In this document: piece by piece, positions 1-11,778 of the stretch | Numbering within the stretch: the stretch's first letter is position 1 | Layout of the letters: each line of letters starts with the position of its first letter | Assembly (NCBI RefSeq): GCF_026210795.1 | Contig: NC_089443.1 | Coordinates: 3,286,001-3,350,000 of the forward strand | Direction of reading: 5' to 3' | Source: Rhizophagus irregularis | Lineage: Eukaryota; Glomeromycota; Glomeromycetes; Glomerales; Glomeraceae | Length of the DNA stretch: 64,000 nt | The notes under the pieces: generated by a model | What the model saw: only the letters and a program-made list of their open reading frames with translations | Told to the model about the DNA's origin: nothing | Database searches by the model: none | Translations under genes and position numbers: made by a program

Positions 1-1170
1 GAATTAGAATTAGCACATATTGTTTTTGTAGATAATAATAATTTGGTGGATGAAGATGAAGATAAAGAATTAATGTCAATATATGATGATGAAGAAAAAT
101 GAAATAATAAAGATATTATTAATGAAGATAATATTAATGTAGATTTAATAATTCAAAGAGCAGCACTTGAAGTTTCTCGATTAGCAAAAATTGCTCAAAA
201 TGGAAGTATCGAAGGTTTAGAAAATACTGATGATGAAAATGATGATGATGATAGTATTGATGATGGAGATTATGATGATTCCGATAAAGAAAATGATGAA
301 ATTTCTTATAGCGAAACATCAAATCAAATGACAGTAAAGGAAATTCAATATATATTATCAAATAATCATTCTTCTCCTAATAATATAAATAATGATAATT
401 CACAGGTGCCGGAGGATACTTTATTTGATGCAAATGGAAATTTAATATTTTCAAGTGCAATTAAGATTAGACAGTCTCACAATGCATTTTCACGGGCAGA
501 AAGAATATGTGGACTTAGAAATAAGAGCATTGATATGAGTGAAAATTCAATTGAAATAATCGAAAAAAATGCTGCTAATGATCTTGTCTGAGTTTTGCAA
601 GAAAGTGATGAATTTGCAGTAAATAAACCTCGATTTAACAGATGGGATATGAGAAAAAGAGCATCGGATATTAGAATTCCAAAAAATATGCCAGGTATTT
701 TACAATTATTTGCATTTTTATTATATAATTTAATGTTAATAACTTAAATATTATTTATTTTGTTAATAGTTCGTGAAATAGAATTAGCAAATGTAACAGA
801 GAATCACCCTTTAGAAGATAAAAATTTTATTATTATCCTTTCTGATAATAAGTTGTGTCTTGGCAAAGTAATAGCTAAATATCAAAAAATTGGAGAACGT
901 CATGCTCATATTAATGTAGGAGTAGATTCTATTGATAATCTTTCGTATATATTAATTCATTTATATATACACTTATATGGAGGAATGTTTACTCGGCAGT
1001 CACGTATTGGGGGTACTTATTTACACATATCTCCTATAAAGAAATAGTATATCATTTAGGCCAATTAGATCATATTGCAAATGAGATATCTGATATATTA
1101 ACAATATCTGGTGAAGCATATAATATATTTCACTTTTTTAAAAAAGATACCATCTTTCAAAAATTGCTAT
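1..1170 (+). pseudogene. Broken acidic hypothetical gene, 5' end outside window
   Basis: One frame runs from base 1 to a splice donor at 695. Its middle is a strongly acidic low-complexity stretch (D/E/N), followed by a basic patch containing RFNRWDMRKRASDIRIP. A 75-nt intron (695-769, GT...AG) joins it in frame to a second exon whose product begins VREIELANV. Two in-frame TGA codons (100-102, 589-591) interrupt exon 1. In exon 2 the frame is lost near 1,040, where the reading continues two bases out of phase (KEIVYHLGQLDH). The intron is intact and coding-type sequence persists on both sides of each break, so this is a recently decayed multi-exon gene. It looks like one of the expanded lineage-specific families of mycorrhizal fungi, but I do not recognise a domain and assign no function. 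Confidence 0.5.
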
Positions 1171-1179
1171 GTATTTACA

Positions 1180-1674
1180 AATAATTACACTAATTTTTTT
1201 ACATTAGTAATAAATCTAATTCACTTTTAACATTTATAAATACTTTTAAAATATCATATAAAAATTTTAAGGTCACTAGAAATTTAAAGTAAAATTTAAT
1301 ATAATTTTAAAATGTTACTCTATATATAAGGTAAAATTATGAGACAAAAGGGGTTGGTAAAATTACTAGTAAATTTGAAATTTTGTGAGAAGACCTCTAT
1401 TAGAAGTAAGCGGGATCCTGTTAAACATATGATCAAATTGGATCAGCCTTATTTGTTAATTTTAAAGCATACTTTTAATTAAATAAAATCAATTTCCTTT
1501 ATTAATTGAAAGTTACTTATTTAAATTTATTAATTTAAAATATATTAATTGTATAGTTATTTTAAGCTTTTATATAAAAAATATTTTAAATTCAAAATTC
1601 TTGCCAAAATCATTAAAGTTATAATTTATTTATAATTATTCTTTAAAAATCTTATAAAATATCATTTATAATTA
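1180..1674. other. AT-rich non-coding stretch
   Basis: About 500 bases of AT-rich sequence after the broken gene. I see no credible reading frame, hairpin or repeat in it. Confidence 0.5.
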
Positions 1675-2712
1675 TGGGTGTTAGTTTATAGTAATCTGAT
1701 TGCTATAGCAATTCTAAACAACTTTAATTTATTTTCATTAAAAATTCATAACATTTTAATTTGCAAAAAGTTTTTTGATTTTATGCAATAAAATAATAAT
1801 ATATATTGTAAAATTTATATTTTATTTTTAATAGAACTAGTAATTTTGATATACAAAAAAAATCATGACAACAATAGGATAAAAAACAAAATCAAGATAA
1901 AGAACAAAATCCATAAAAAAAGTTGAAGAATTAAATGATAATAAAATCCATGATATTGAAAAGTAAAACTTGTAAAGTTAAAGAATGACAAAGTAAAAAA
2001 AATATAGTTAGTAAAAAATAATGAAAACAAGAACTTAAAAAATAAAAATAAAAAAAATATAAAAAAATACTTTACACAAAAAAAACCTATAATAAGGCTA
2101 AAGAATAAAACTCCGTCATAAAGTAAATTAAAAAATAAAATAAAAATAAGCTCTGTACACTGGTAAAAAAATGGTCTATCCTACACATATCCTACACATA
2201 TCTTACATATATCAGGTACTCAAAATGTAGAAAATCATACACAAATAATACACATATCATACACATATCGGGTATTTATATATATAGTATACCTATCAGG
2301 TACCTGATATATGTATGATATATATATTAGTACCCGATATGTGTATGATATGTGTATTATTTATGTATGATTTTCTACATTTTGAGTACCCAATATGTGT
2401 AAGATATGTGTAGGATAAATCATTTTTTTACTAGTGGTAAGTAAAGTTAAAAGTAAAATGTATTATATAATGTTAAAAAAAGAATGGTATAGAAAGTCAG
2501 TAAAAATAAATTAAAAAACAAAAACAAAAAAAAAATGTATCTTAATTGTAAAAGAAAAATCCAAAAACCTAAAAAAAAAAAAAATAGCAAAAAAAAATGA
2601 AAAAATATATCAAAAAAAAAAATGAAAAAAAGAAAAATAAATATTGGATATACTGAAATAGCTGACATAATTGTAAATATTAGTTAACCAATCAAATTTA
2701 TTATATAATAGG
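1675..2712 (+). repeat. Dispersed A-rich repeat, copy 1
   Basis: This stretch matches 42,745-43,445 over most of its length. Both share the start GTTAGTTTATAG, the block AGAACTAGTAATTTTGATAT, a long purine-rich body and the end TTGTAAATATTAGTTAA. Copy 1 is longer because a 279-bp MITE (2,158-2,436) sits inside it; the flanks re-join to the uninterrupted second copy. I see no terminal inverted repeat. The A/G-rich body could be a degraded lysine/asparagine-rich reading frame, but every frame is broken. Confidence 0.6.
2158..2436. mobile_element. CACTA-like foldback MITE with 3-bp target duplication
   Basis: The element starts CACTGGTAAAAAAATG and ends with its imperfect reverse complement. 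Most of the length folds back on itself through repeated (TA)CACATATC/GATATGTG blocks. It is flanked by GTA at 2,155-2,157 and 2,437-2,439, a 3-bp duplication. The CACTR start and 2-3 bp duplication are typical of CACTA/EnSpm elements. It has no coding capacity. Its insertion site inside the dispersed repeat is confirmed by the empty sister copy near 43,100. Confidence 0.75.
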
Positions 2713-3112
2713 CCATTTAATAAAGATGTAATATGTAATTATTTTTAGAAGGTTGTAAGGTTGCAACTATTACAACATACATACAACACTTTTGTTGTAA
2801 TTACAACACAATATTATAATTGTTATATAGTATTATAATTACTATTAGTATTGTAATTATTATATAGTATTGTAATTATTTCCAATTATACAAATATGTA
2901 TTATAATATATTAATTATTTATTTTTATGATGATATTTGTTCTATAAAAACTTATTTTTGTAATTTTTATTTTTCAAAAAGAAAATTTTTGAACAATCGT
3001 AAGTGTTGTAATATTACAACACTTTAACTTTAAAAGTAGTAATAGGTTGCGACCCTTACTATTACAACACAAGGTAGTAATTATCAATTACATACTACAT
3101 CTTTAGGCCATT
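2711..3112. mobile_element. Putative inverted-repeat element
   Basis: GGCCATTTAATAAAGATGTA near 2,713 is matched in inverted orientation by TACATCTTTAGGCCAT near 3,095-3,113. Inner blocks (GGTTGCAACTATTACAACA and a counterpart near 3,047-3,066) are also inverted. The middle is rich in TTGTAA/TTACAA. This looks like an old MITE lying directly against the piggyBac-like element; no target duplication is clear. Confidence 0.4.
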
Positions 3113-3412
3113 ATTTATTTATTATCTCTTAAACAGTAATGCAGGCAAATTTGCCTGCAATTTTATTTTAAAAAAAATCATCATTAGTAAAGTTTTTTAA
3201 TTTTACTCGAAACGTCATATAATTTTGCAGGTATAATGATCAATATGATGATCATCAAATATATGGTTAGTTATGTGGCTAAACATTAAATTTTAACCAG
3301 AAATTGGCCTGCAAAACAGACAAAACAAACATCAGAATTTAAACCCTGAAATTTTAATATTTCGCATTTTTTCTCACACTTTCAACTTTTTATTTCTTTT
3401 TTTATTTTTATT

Positions 3413-5760
3413 ATGGAATCTAATGAAGAGTGATATAAATATATTGTTGAACTTTTAAGAAACGTTTTACAACCAAATATTGATAATGAATGGAATAATA
3501 TAGATAATAATAATATTGAAGAAATTGAAGAAATTGAAGAAAAAAATATTAGAGGCAGAAGAAGAGGTAGAGGTAGAGGTAAAGACAGAGGCAGAGGCAC
3601 GGGTAGTAGTAGTGGTAGTAGTAGAGGAATAGACCATAACAATGAAGAAGAACAGATTATACAACTTCCAGTTCCACCTTTTTTTAATATTCTACATGCA
3701 TCACTTTAAACCTTTACATGAATTTATGGTAAATTTACCCATGACTACCAATTTAATTTTCCAACATCCTATTCCATTTTTAGTCTCTTTTTTTCTTTAG
3801 AACAAATAAAAATAATTGTTAAAAATACCAATACATATGCTTACATAAAGAATGGAAGAGAAGGGCGTAAATGGAAAAAGTTAACAATAAGGGAATTTAG
3901 AATATGGTTAGCAATAGTAATATATGCTGGTATTTTAAATTATCCAGTATTCGAAATTATTGGAACAAGGATAGTAGATTTTCTGAACACAAAATTACAA
4001 ATTTCATGTCACTACTCCAATTTGAACAGATAATTCAATTTAATTTTATGGTATTTTATTAAGGATAAATCTAATTGTAACAGCCTGTTACGCGTCTTAT
4101 TTGTAACAACCCCAATTTTATCCAATTAAAATTTAAGATTAGGCGTAATGTAAACAAAAACAAAAGATCAGTCGTGTAACTAAGACAAAAGAATTTTTTA
4201 AAAAATTTCAAGAAACTGCTTATAACTTAAAATTTTGTCTATGAAACTGTCTTAAATACATTAAGTAAAAGTTTTCCAAATTAAATTTTGCATATAAAAA
4301 TTTTATTTGTGAAACACATATTAAATTTATTATTAAAAAAAAATAAAAAAAGGATGTTACAAATAAGATATGTAACAGGCTGTTACAACTTACAAATACA
4401 TTTTTTCTTTTATTAAATTCATTTTGCTAATTTAAAATTATGATTATTAATAACATTAGATTAAACGTTACATGCATATTTCAGATTATACAACCCCTCC
4501 CATGTTTTAGTATTCCAAATTAGATCCTTTAACAATTTATATTTGAACAGTTTCCAAATCAATTTGTATTCCATCATCAAATTTATTAGTTGATGAGATG
4601 ATATCATGATAACAAGATTTTCTGGAAGGAGTGCTTATACTATAAGAATTAAAAATAAACCCATGCCAGAAGGCTATAAAATTCTTTTTTTCTGTGATAC
4701 TGGATATACATACATTTTCATTTTTACATCCAAAATTCAAAATCAACCTGAAATTCAGTAAACACCAACTTTAAGTAAAATAGGAAGTGAAGTATATTAT
4801 CTTGTTTCCTAATTACCAAAAAACAAATCATTCAATATTTACATAGATAACTATTTTTCTAGTGTTAAGCTTTTTAAATATTTATTACATGAAAAAAAAA
4901 TTGGAGCATATGGGACTGTTCGTAAAAATAGTGCTAATTTTCCTCAAATTTTTAAAGTAAATGAAAAGTTGAACTGAAATACCCTTTCTGAAGTAGTTGT
5001 TGATGATGTATTGGCTATTTTATAAATGGATAATAGTCCAGTAACTATGCTTTCAACTATTCATCAAATTAATGGAGATGAAAATCGAATTGCAAAAGTG
5101 TGTCGTCGACCTCGAGAAACAAGTACTAATGCAATTAAAGTTTGAGCAATTTTTGAAAGTACAAGTAAAAAATCTTTACCTATTCCTGTTGTAATTGATG
5201 ATTATAACCACTTCATGGATGGGGTGGATATTACAGATCAACTGTGAGAGTATTATGGTACTCAATTAGCAGTACAAAGAACTTGGATGCCATTGTTTTT
5301 TTGGCTCTTAGATAGTGCAATTATTAATTCATATTTAATACTGAAAAAGAGCAATGCAAATGTTTCTTATAAGGAGTTTAGAACAAAATTAGTGTGGGAT
5401 TTAATTAAAGCAGAACTGGAAGAAGAAGAACAACATATACATACACGAAGTCAAGTTGATGAATTAACAAATCAATTTAAATTTATTCAAATTGATTCTT
5501 TCAAAAAGCAACAATATGTTACAGTAAGTTTTGAACTTTCATTAGTTAGATTATCACCTGATGGTCATTTGCCCAAATGGAGAGAAACAAGAAGTAGTTG
5601 TATATGGGGCAAATATTTAGCAAAAAAAAATCAAGAGAAAACATCAAAAAATCTATCTCAATCACAATTATATTGTGTTAAATGTAATTTAGTTTTATGT
5701 TGCAATAAGAAAAGAAGTTGTTTTAAGGATTATCATACTCAAAAAGAAAATGACAATTAA
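3413..5760 (+). pseudogene. PiggyBac-like transposase, decayed and split by a MITE
   Basis: The start ATG at 3,413 opens an acidic N-terminus, then an RGR/GR-rich basic stretch. The catalytic-region remnants are out of frame between 3,700 and 4,070. A 312-bp MITE interrupts at 4,076. The C-terminal half is readable from about 4,810: YGTVRKNSANFPQ, DDYNHFMDGVDITDQL, then a 157-codon open stretch (5,287-5,760) with QRTWMPLFFWLLDSAIINSY, the usual piggyBac C-terminal core. A cysteine-rich tail (YCVKCNLVLCCNKKRSC) matches the family's terminal zinc finger. Premature stops at 3,431, 4,975, 5,143 and 5,245 are TGA; one near 5,022 is TAA. The gene cannot make active transposase. Confidence 0.85.
4076..4387. 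mobile_element. MITE with ~36-bp terminal inverted repeats
   Basis: The left end TGTAACAGCCTGTTAC is mirrored by GTAACAGGCTGTTACA on the right, and the inner block TCTTATTTGTAACA by TGTTACAAATAAGA. The element is 312 bp and non-coding. It sits inside the piggyBac-like transposase gene. No clear target duplication was found, so the superfamily is left open. Confidence 0.7.
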
Positions 5761-5952
5761 TAAATTTTTTTATATTTTAAAATCAGCTTAAACTCATTTG
5801 CACTTTTTTTATTAATTTTTCAAAAATTATTCATTTTTTAGAGTCCTATGTAAGATCAAAATCCTACTTTTAAATTGCAAAAGCTCAAATAATAAATGTT
5901 ATTCTTTCTGACTAATTTTACATATTGTATTATGATATCATATAGCTATAAT

Positions 5953-6592
5953 AGGACCCCAGACATCACATATATAACTCACATTTAAGTTTTAGCAAAT
6001 TCAATCAAAATTAGGTTAAACTCATAATTTTAGATAGAGCAAATTGATTGAAAATTAATTAATAGTCATAATTATGAGTTTTAGCATATTGTATTGATTT
6101 TACAAAGTCATATTTTATATTTGAGCAAATTGGTACTTTTTTTTAAATTTAACTTATCCTTTTTTTTAACTTTATAAATAATATTTTTAAAAATATTAGT
6201 TTTGGAGTCCGGGTTATATTTTGGCCAAAATTAAGTATAATTCCGACCAATATTAAGTATAATGCATGCCAAAAACCGTCCGTTTAGTTTCGCAACATTT
6301 TATTTTTTAATAATTATTTATTTAATTTATTATTTTTATTAATTATTATTTTATCTATAATCTACATATTTTAATTATAAAAATTGGCAGTTTAATTTAT
6401 ATTAATCATTTATTTTTTTATTGATAATAAAAGAAAAAATTATTAACTCATATTTTGAGTTTTAGCAAATTAGTATAGATTTGAAATATGATAATTTGAT
6501 TTTTAGCAAATTAGGTTTATTTTAGCAGGAGCAAAAAGTACTTAAATTTATACAGATCAGTTATGAGTTATATATGTGATGTCTGGAGTCCT
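5953..6592. mobile_element. MITE with AGGACYCCAGACATCAC ends
   Basis: The ends share about 29 bp in inverted orientation: AGGACCCCAGACATCACATA on the left and the reverse of AGGACTCCAGACATCACATA on the right, each continuing into TATAACTCA. Inside, the phrase GAGTTTTAGCAAATT and its variants recurs several times, like subterminal transposase-binding repeats. A related single end occurs near 43,553. Non-coding. Confidence 0.65.
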
Positions 6593-7145
6593 GTTACAAT
6601 TAAATCCTGATGAATGCGTTGAAATTAATTGCAAAAAGTTTTAAGATCACAGTTGTTATTAAAAATGCTAACTTTTTAACTAATAATTAATTTTAATTTT
6701 CAAACATATCTGATATAATCAAAAAATAATAATTATCATCATATAATATGTCATTTAAACTATTAGGGAAAAAAAAAATTTGTTATAATAGCTTTATTTT
6801 TTAAAAAATTAAATGAGAACTGAATTTTCGTTAAAATTGCAGGCAAATTTGCCTGCAACTGCTTACCGTTTAAGGAATAAATTATTATATTTTTAATATA
6901 AGTTTTTTTAAATATTTTATTAATAAAATTAGTATTACAAATTTATAAAATGAGTTATCAAATTAATCCAGATTTAAATCAAATATAATTTAATAATCTT
7001 TTCAAATCAATATGATAAGTTAAATCATAAATTAATTATCCCTTAAACGGTAATACAGACAAATTTGCCTGCAATTTTTTAAAATAAATTACAGTTAACT
7101 CTCTTTATAGTCATACATTTGGGACAGTCCATATTTGGTGATTAT

Positions 7146-8908
7146 GAGCAAACAGTCTTATGACTTTATCTTTTATTATATATTTAAACGAAAAGTACAA
7201 TAAACAAATCGAACAATATTACAAACAAGAAATATAAAATAAACATAAAAAATAAAAAGAACTAGCTTCACGATTCATACAAGTAAAGAAATCTAAACAA
7301 AATAAAATTAAGCGAAGAAACTAAACTATTACAGAAACGCATACCCCAACTTTACCCGAAGGCCAGTGTAAGTCAACTATCCAGAATGCCCTAAGATCCA
7401 GTCCGATACCAAAAAGAAATCCTAAGTAGAGGCTGAACTGTTAAGTGGCGCTAAAAATCCAAGTGCGAGATTCAAGATCTACCACGGATTATAGAAGAGG
7501 AGACCCAAGAAACCCAGGAATCCAAGGAAATTATCGCCAAAGAAGGTGTCAAAGAAACAGGAGAAGTTTTATGGGAAGAATGAGAAATAACAGACAGTCC
7601 GAAAGTGGACAATTTCATCTTTTTAGTGATGCCTTGAGCTGATTCCCAATGATGAAAGAAAATGGAACGGCACAACCAGATTTGAACATAAAGGTCAAAT
7701 TGAAAGTCGTGTAAAGGTGATTCTAAAATAGACCATATGGTAAATGGTGAAAAATAATTCCCAAGAAATCCTGTAAGGAATATTGGTATAAGTTCACGAG
7801 CGAGTCGTAGGCAGGAGGATGAAGGAGGGTCGCAATCCCAACAGTCAATAGCCGCGAAATCAGCAGCAAAGGAATCCGGTAAAGGCTTTAAAGATGCCGT
7901 GGAAATGAATTTATCAAGATAACCAGTCCGAAGAGCCAGTAGAAGTTTTTTAAAAGTAATAAAAGGGCTGAATTCGGGTAAAATATAAGGGCAAGTCCAC
8001 AAGTGGTCTAAAGTTTCAGGAAAGGAATTGCACTGAGGACAAAGCCAACCCAGATCATAGAGATGAGGCTTTCATCTCTGAAGAGTCGTGAGCGTTGGAA
8101 GCATATCTAATAATAGCTTGATACGGAAAGCACAAAATTCGGAACGACCATTCTGATGAGAAATGAATCATGTTTTGTTATTAAGACAAAATTTAGTACA
8201 AGCCCAGTCGGTATCAGAAATAGAAAAATTAGGATGGAATCTTGGTAATATAGCAAGAGCTAAAAGACTCTTAGCGTCAAAGATATCACTGATAAATTTC
8301 CGGATATTCATATCCACAGGTAAAGAATTAAATTGTAAAATGCAAGGAGCCAAAAGTTCAGACAACAATCGAGAAGAAAGATACGAGTCTGTATGAGCAG
8401 CTTTGGCTAAGGTATCCACATGATTATTCAAAGGGTCATTAGCATGAGCAGGAATTTTGGTCAAAGTAACAACCAGATTTTTCTGTAAGATAATACTTCG
8501 CACAGAGGACCATAAAAGGTGGTTGGATTCTTTAAGCATCTTAGGAACAAAAGGAGTATCCATGTACGAGGACCATAAGGAGATTAAGTGTGCACAATCA
8601 GTGGCGACAGTAATCCTGGAATTCCGAGGGAGGGAGTCCAGTCCATGTAATAAAGCAAAAACTTCTGATCGTAAAGTAGAAGGAAAAATAGAAGAAATGG
8701 TATTATAATGAGATTCAAGAATAAAGTCATCAGAATTTATAGCAGTCCATGCGTAAACCATCGAAGGTATCGAATGACTAGAAGGAGGAAGGAAGAAACC
8801 ATCAATATACAATGTAGACACTGTAGAAGGAAGTTGGATATCAGAAATCCTAAGCACTTGAGTGTTCATAAGAACAGGTCGAACTGGAGCAAAAAGATGA
8901 AACAGTAA
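7146..8908 (-). mobile_element. 5'-truncated RNase H LINE, minus strand
   Basis: A perfect 15-bp target duplication, ATATTTGGTGATTAT, lies at 7,131-7,145 and 8,909-8,923. Read on the minus strand, the copy starts inside the RNase H region and ends with a 3' untranslated part matching that of the full LINE: GCATACCCCAACTTTACCCG in inverse, and the terminal GATAAAGTCATAAGACTG. Truncation at the 5' end is usual for target-primed reverse transcription. Protein identity to the full LINE is only moderate, so it is another subfamily rather than a deletion of its neighbour. Confidence 0.9.
7472..8869 (-). pseudogene. LINE ORF2 C-terminus (RNase H plus zinc-finger tail), broken
   Basis: Open stretches at 8,869-8,168 and 8,002-7,472 line up with residues about 1,110-1,580 of the intact LINE ORF2. 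RNase H landmarks are visible: STLYIDGFF, LRSEVFALLHGL, TVATDCAHLISLW and NNHVDTLAKAAH, so the catalytic Asp/Glu/Asp/Asp positions survive. A CPQC...HLWTC finger follows. Two TGA stops between the stretches break the frame (one after NNKT, one in LQR-KPHLY). The 5' parts (endonuclease, reverse transcriptase) are missing by truncation. Confidence 0.85.
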
Positions 8909-9675
8909 ATATTTGGTGATTATAAAAAGATGTGACTATATAAAAAATTTCTTATATTAGTATATCATAATTCCGGCCAAAAATTAACATAATTTTGGCC
9001 AAAATTATACTTAAAACTTTATTGTATCATAACTCCTCCAATATTAATCGTAGAGAGATGATCTTACCGCCATTCGATTCGTCTTGATGAGATGGTTCTA
9101 ATGGTATAAAATACATCGAAATCCAATCACTAGATTAATTTCCGAAATTAAAAAAATATTAATGGTTTTTGTGTAATAACTCTGCCAATATTGATCCTAG
9201 AGAGACGATCTTACTACCATTCAATTCGTCTTGATGCGACAAATCTAATGGTATAAAATACATCGAAATCCAATCACTAGATCAATTTTTCTGAAATTAA
9301 AAAATATTAAATAGTTTTTAAGTAGTAACTCCGTCAATATTGATCACAGAGAGATGAACTTACCACCATTCGATTGGTCTTGATGAGGCGATTCCAACAA
9401 GCTATTAATCGTCTTTTTACAATCACTAGGTACCGAGATATTTAGCAAAATGTTAAATGGCGCAGTAAACGTAAATCAAGGAATATAATAATGCCGATGC
9501 TTAACATTTTGTTGAATAACCTATCAGCCAGTGATCATAAAAGGATAAAACAAAACTCTCTCCCGTTCTGCTCACTTGACAATATTTACGAAAAAATAAA
9601 AAATTTTTTCGGAGTTTTTTATTACTTTTTCTTTATAATTTCTTTATTTTAGATAACTACTACGACACTTTACAA

Positions 9676-11700
9676 ATGGGTAAAGATAACAAAAAGAAAA
9701 ATAACCAGTCTAACAAAGATACTACATCTAAACGTCCTGCCTCTAGCTCTCCAACTGGCAACGTTTCTGGTCAAGGTTCCTCTATGTCTGGCCCTTCGAA
9801 CACTCCACCTTCGACCACCTCTACTAATAAACGTACTGACAGCCGTCCGAAGACTACGAGAAACCTCTGTCCCCATTGCAATTGCCGATAAACCTTCTCA
9901 CGCCTCCTGGCCCCGTCGAGACAACTTCCGCCGTATACCTTCTCAACCCTGATACCTCCTCTCGACGCTTCTCAGCACGCACCTGCTAACAACAACGATA
10001 AAGGCAAAAGCCCTGAAATTACTCACCCGCAGTCTCTTTCCAACCGAACGTGCTGCTACCTCCGGACGCCCCAAGCTGCAGTACAATCTCAACCTACACT
10101 TTTCTACGCGCCGGCCGCTCCTAATGATGTCGATGGCTTTTGGAATCACCTTCGCTTCGAACCGCGACGCGTGCGACGCGGTTGATCGACAACTTTCCTT
10201 GTTCTCCTTCTTATGGTAGGTCGTGCCACGTGTAGGTGGATCCGAACGATTTGAAGAGGATCGTCGTCGCTTCCGAAAAAAAGATGATGTGACGCAGCCA
10301 CAGCTTCCTGATGGATTCTTTGTTTGGCTTGCATTTTCCAAATGCTAACGAGCCCCCAGGCTATTAAAGCAGATGAACGCGCGCGTCTTTCTACCAGGTG
10401 GTTAGTTCCTGCAAACATCCCGCTTTTATAACTGACGCTCTTTGCGTGGTACCTTTTCCCGTTACGGCACATTATTGTTCGCTGCCATACCCGTTTATCT
10501 AAACTTTATCGTACTGCATACATTACCTTTGAATCTACTGGTGCTTTACAGAACCTCGACTCTACCGGGCGTCCTTTGTGGAGGACATTGTTTGCGAATT
10601 TGCCCCGCTTCTTTCTCTCCTGACCAACGTGCTGAAAGACGCGCTTATGTTGCTTTACTTGCCGGTCTTCCACGTAGTACTATAGCGGCCGATCTTGCTG
10701 AAATTGCCAATGAAATTTCCGCTAAATCTATCAATGTTCCCTTCTCTATGAATTCCTACAATCCCAAACCTTACGCCTATTGCCATTTTGCCTCGAAACG
10801 GCTATGGAAAATGCTAAATCTATTTCACGTGCCTCAAGAAAGTTGGCCTTACCTGGCATTCTCCGGATGAAGTCACTTCTCTTTGTCATCGATGTGGTCG
10901 CCCTAATTGTAACCCTGATCGATGTGGTTCTTCATCTAGACCTAATCGCCCTCCTCGCCCTTGGCAATCTAATGATAAATTACGTGCTTTATATAACAAG
11001 CATCTACCTCCTTCTCATCCTGCTAAACGACATAACCGTTTTGCCCGCCCTGATTACAATAATGATGGACAAAGCCGTACCAATGCTTCTCGCCATCGTT
11101 CTAAATCCAGAACTAATAACCGACAACAATCTCGTTCTCGTTCTCAACGCCGACCATGGAATCGCGATAATCTCAATAATAATAATAACGATCAACGTCG
11201 TCGCATTCCCTGATGAAAAGGAACTTGATCACTACGCTGATGGCATGGATGTTACATACCCTGCTCCTCCTACTGTGCTTACTGATTGGAAATCTATTGG
11301 TGCTGCTCTTGAAAAAGTAGTTGAAGAATTAGCCCTTCTTACCACACAATTTGCTACCATAAACAGCCGCATCACTAATTTGGAATCTGCTATGGCTGCT
11401 CGTGCTCCTATTCCTGGCCCTTTTGTCACTAAACCTCCTTCCTACATCCCTTCCTCTATGCAAGGATGGGATGATACAGTGAATCGAAATGATAATAATA
11501 TCCTCGTTGATGTTAATTCTCCTCCTTTGCAATCAACAAGTGGTTTTTCGCCGATTCCTCATTTTGCTCCCATTCCACCTTCCAACGTCGCTCCTTCCTC
11601 CCCTATTGATATGGAACAGCGTCTCTCCTCTCTTTCTGATACTGTTGCCTCTTTGGCTGGCTCGATTAAAGAAGGAATCCAACAAACAACCTCATCTTAG
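9676..11700 (+). pseudogene. LINE ORF1 (gag-like, CCHC knuckle), frameshifted
   Basis: The likely start ATG at 9,676 opens a basic, S/T/P-rich N-terminus (MGKDNKKKNNQSNKDTTS) that stops at 9,889. Coding-like sequence continues in other frames: 10,442-10,870, then about 10,855-11,212, then 11,214-11,700. The third piece contains CHRCGRPNCNPDRC, a compact zinc-knuckle-like motif, followed by an R/N/Q/S-rich nucleic-acid-binding tail. The last piece holds a heptad-like helix (LEKVVEELALLTTQFATI) and a second one near its end. At least three frame changes separate the parts, so this copy lacks a functional ORF1 unless the sequence has indel errors. The hydrophobic reading over the knuckle region is a wrong-frame artefact. 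Confidence 0.7.
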
Positions 11701-11778
11701 CTCGGCAACAAGGCCAAGCTAATCAATAATTGTTCTCTTTTTCCCACTTCTTTATTACCGATTTATCAGTGTGTAATA

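Larger units (their letters stand above)
3122..6881 (+). mobile_element. PiggyBac-like DNA transposon, copy A
   Basis: The inverted ends read TTATCTCTTAAACAGTAA on the left and, reversed, TTTATTCCTTAAACGGTAA on the right. Next to each lies a perfect 18-bp palindrome, GCAGGCAAATTTGCCTGC. The same ends occur in copy B (7,036-18,417), where they sit beside TTAA, the piggyBac target. Here the flanks are TTTA/TTAT, so the TTAA duplication is eroded or shifted. The interior holds a decayed piggyBac transposase and two MITEs (4,076-4,387 and 5,953-6,592). Without them the element is about 2.8 kb, a normal size for an autonomous piggyBac. Confidence 0.8.

Noticed and set aside
134-361. His-rich minus-strand frame
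   Set aside because: It is the complement of the GAT/GAA-rich acidic coding region on the plus strand.
2447-2668. Phe-rich minus-strand frame
   Set aside because: It is produced by A-rich runs of the dispersed repeat; no start context or domain.
10780-11200. Hydrophobic N-terminal half of a 306-codon frame in LINE ORF1
   Set aside because: Another frame of the same bases gives the zinc knuckle and basic tail expected for a gag-like protein; only the part after about 11,214 is likely native.
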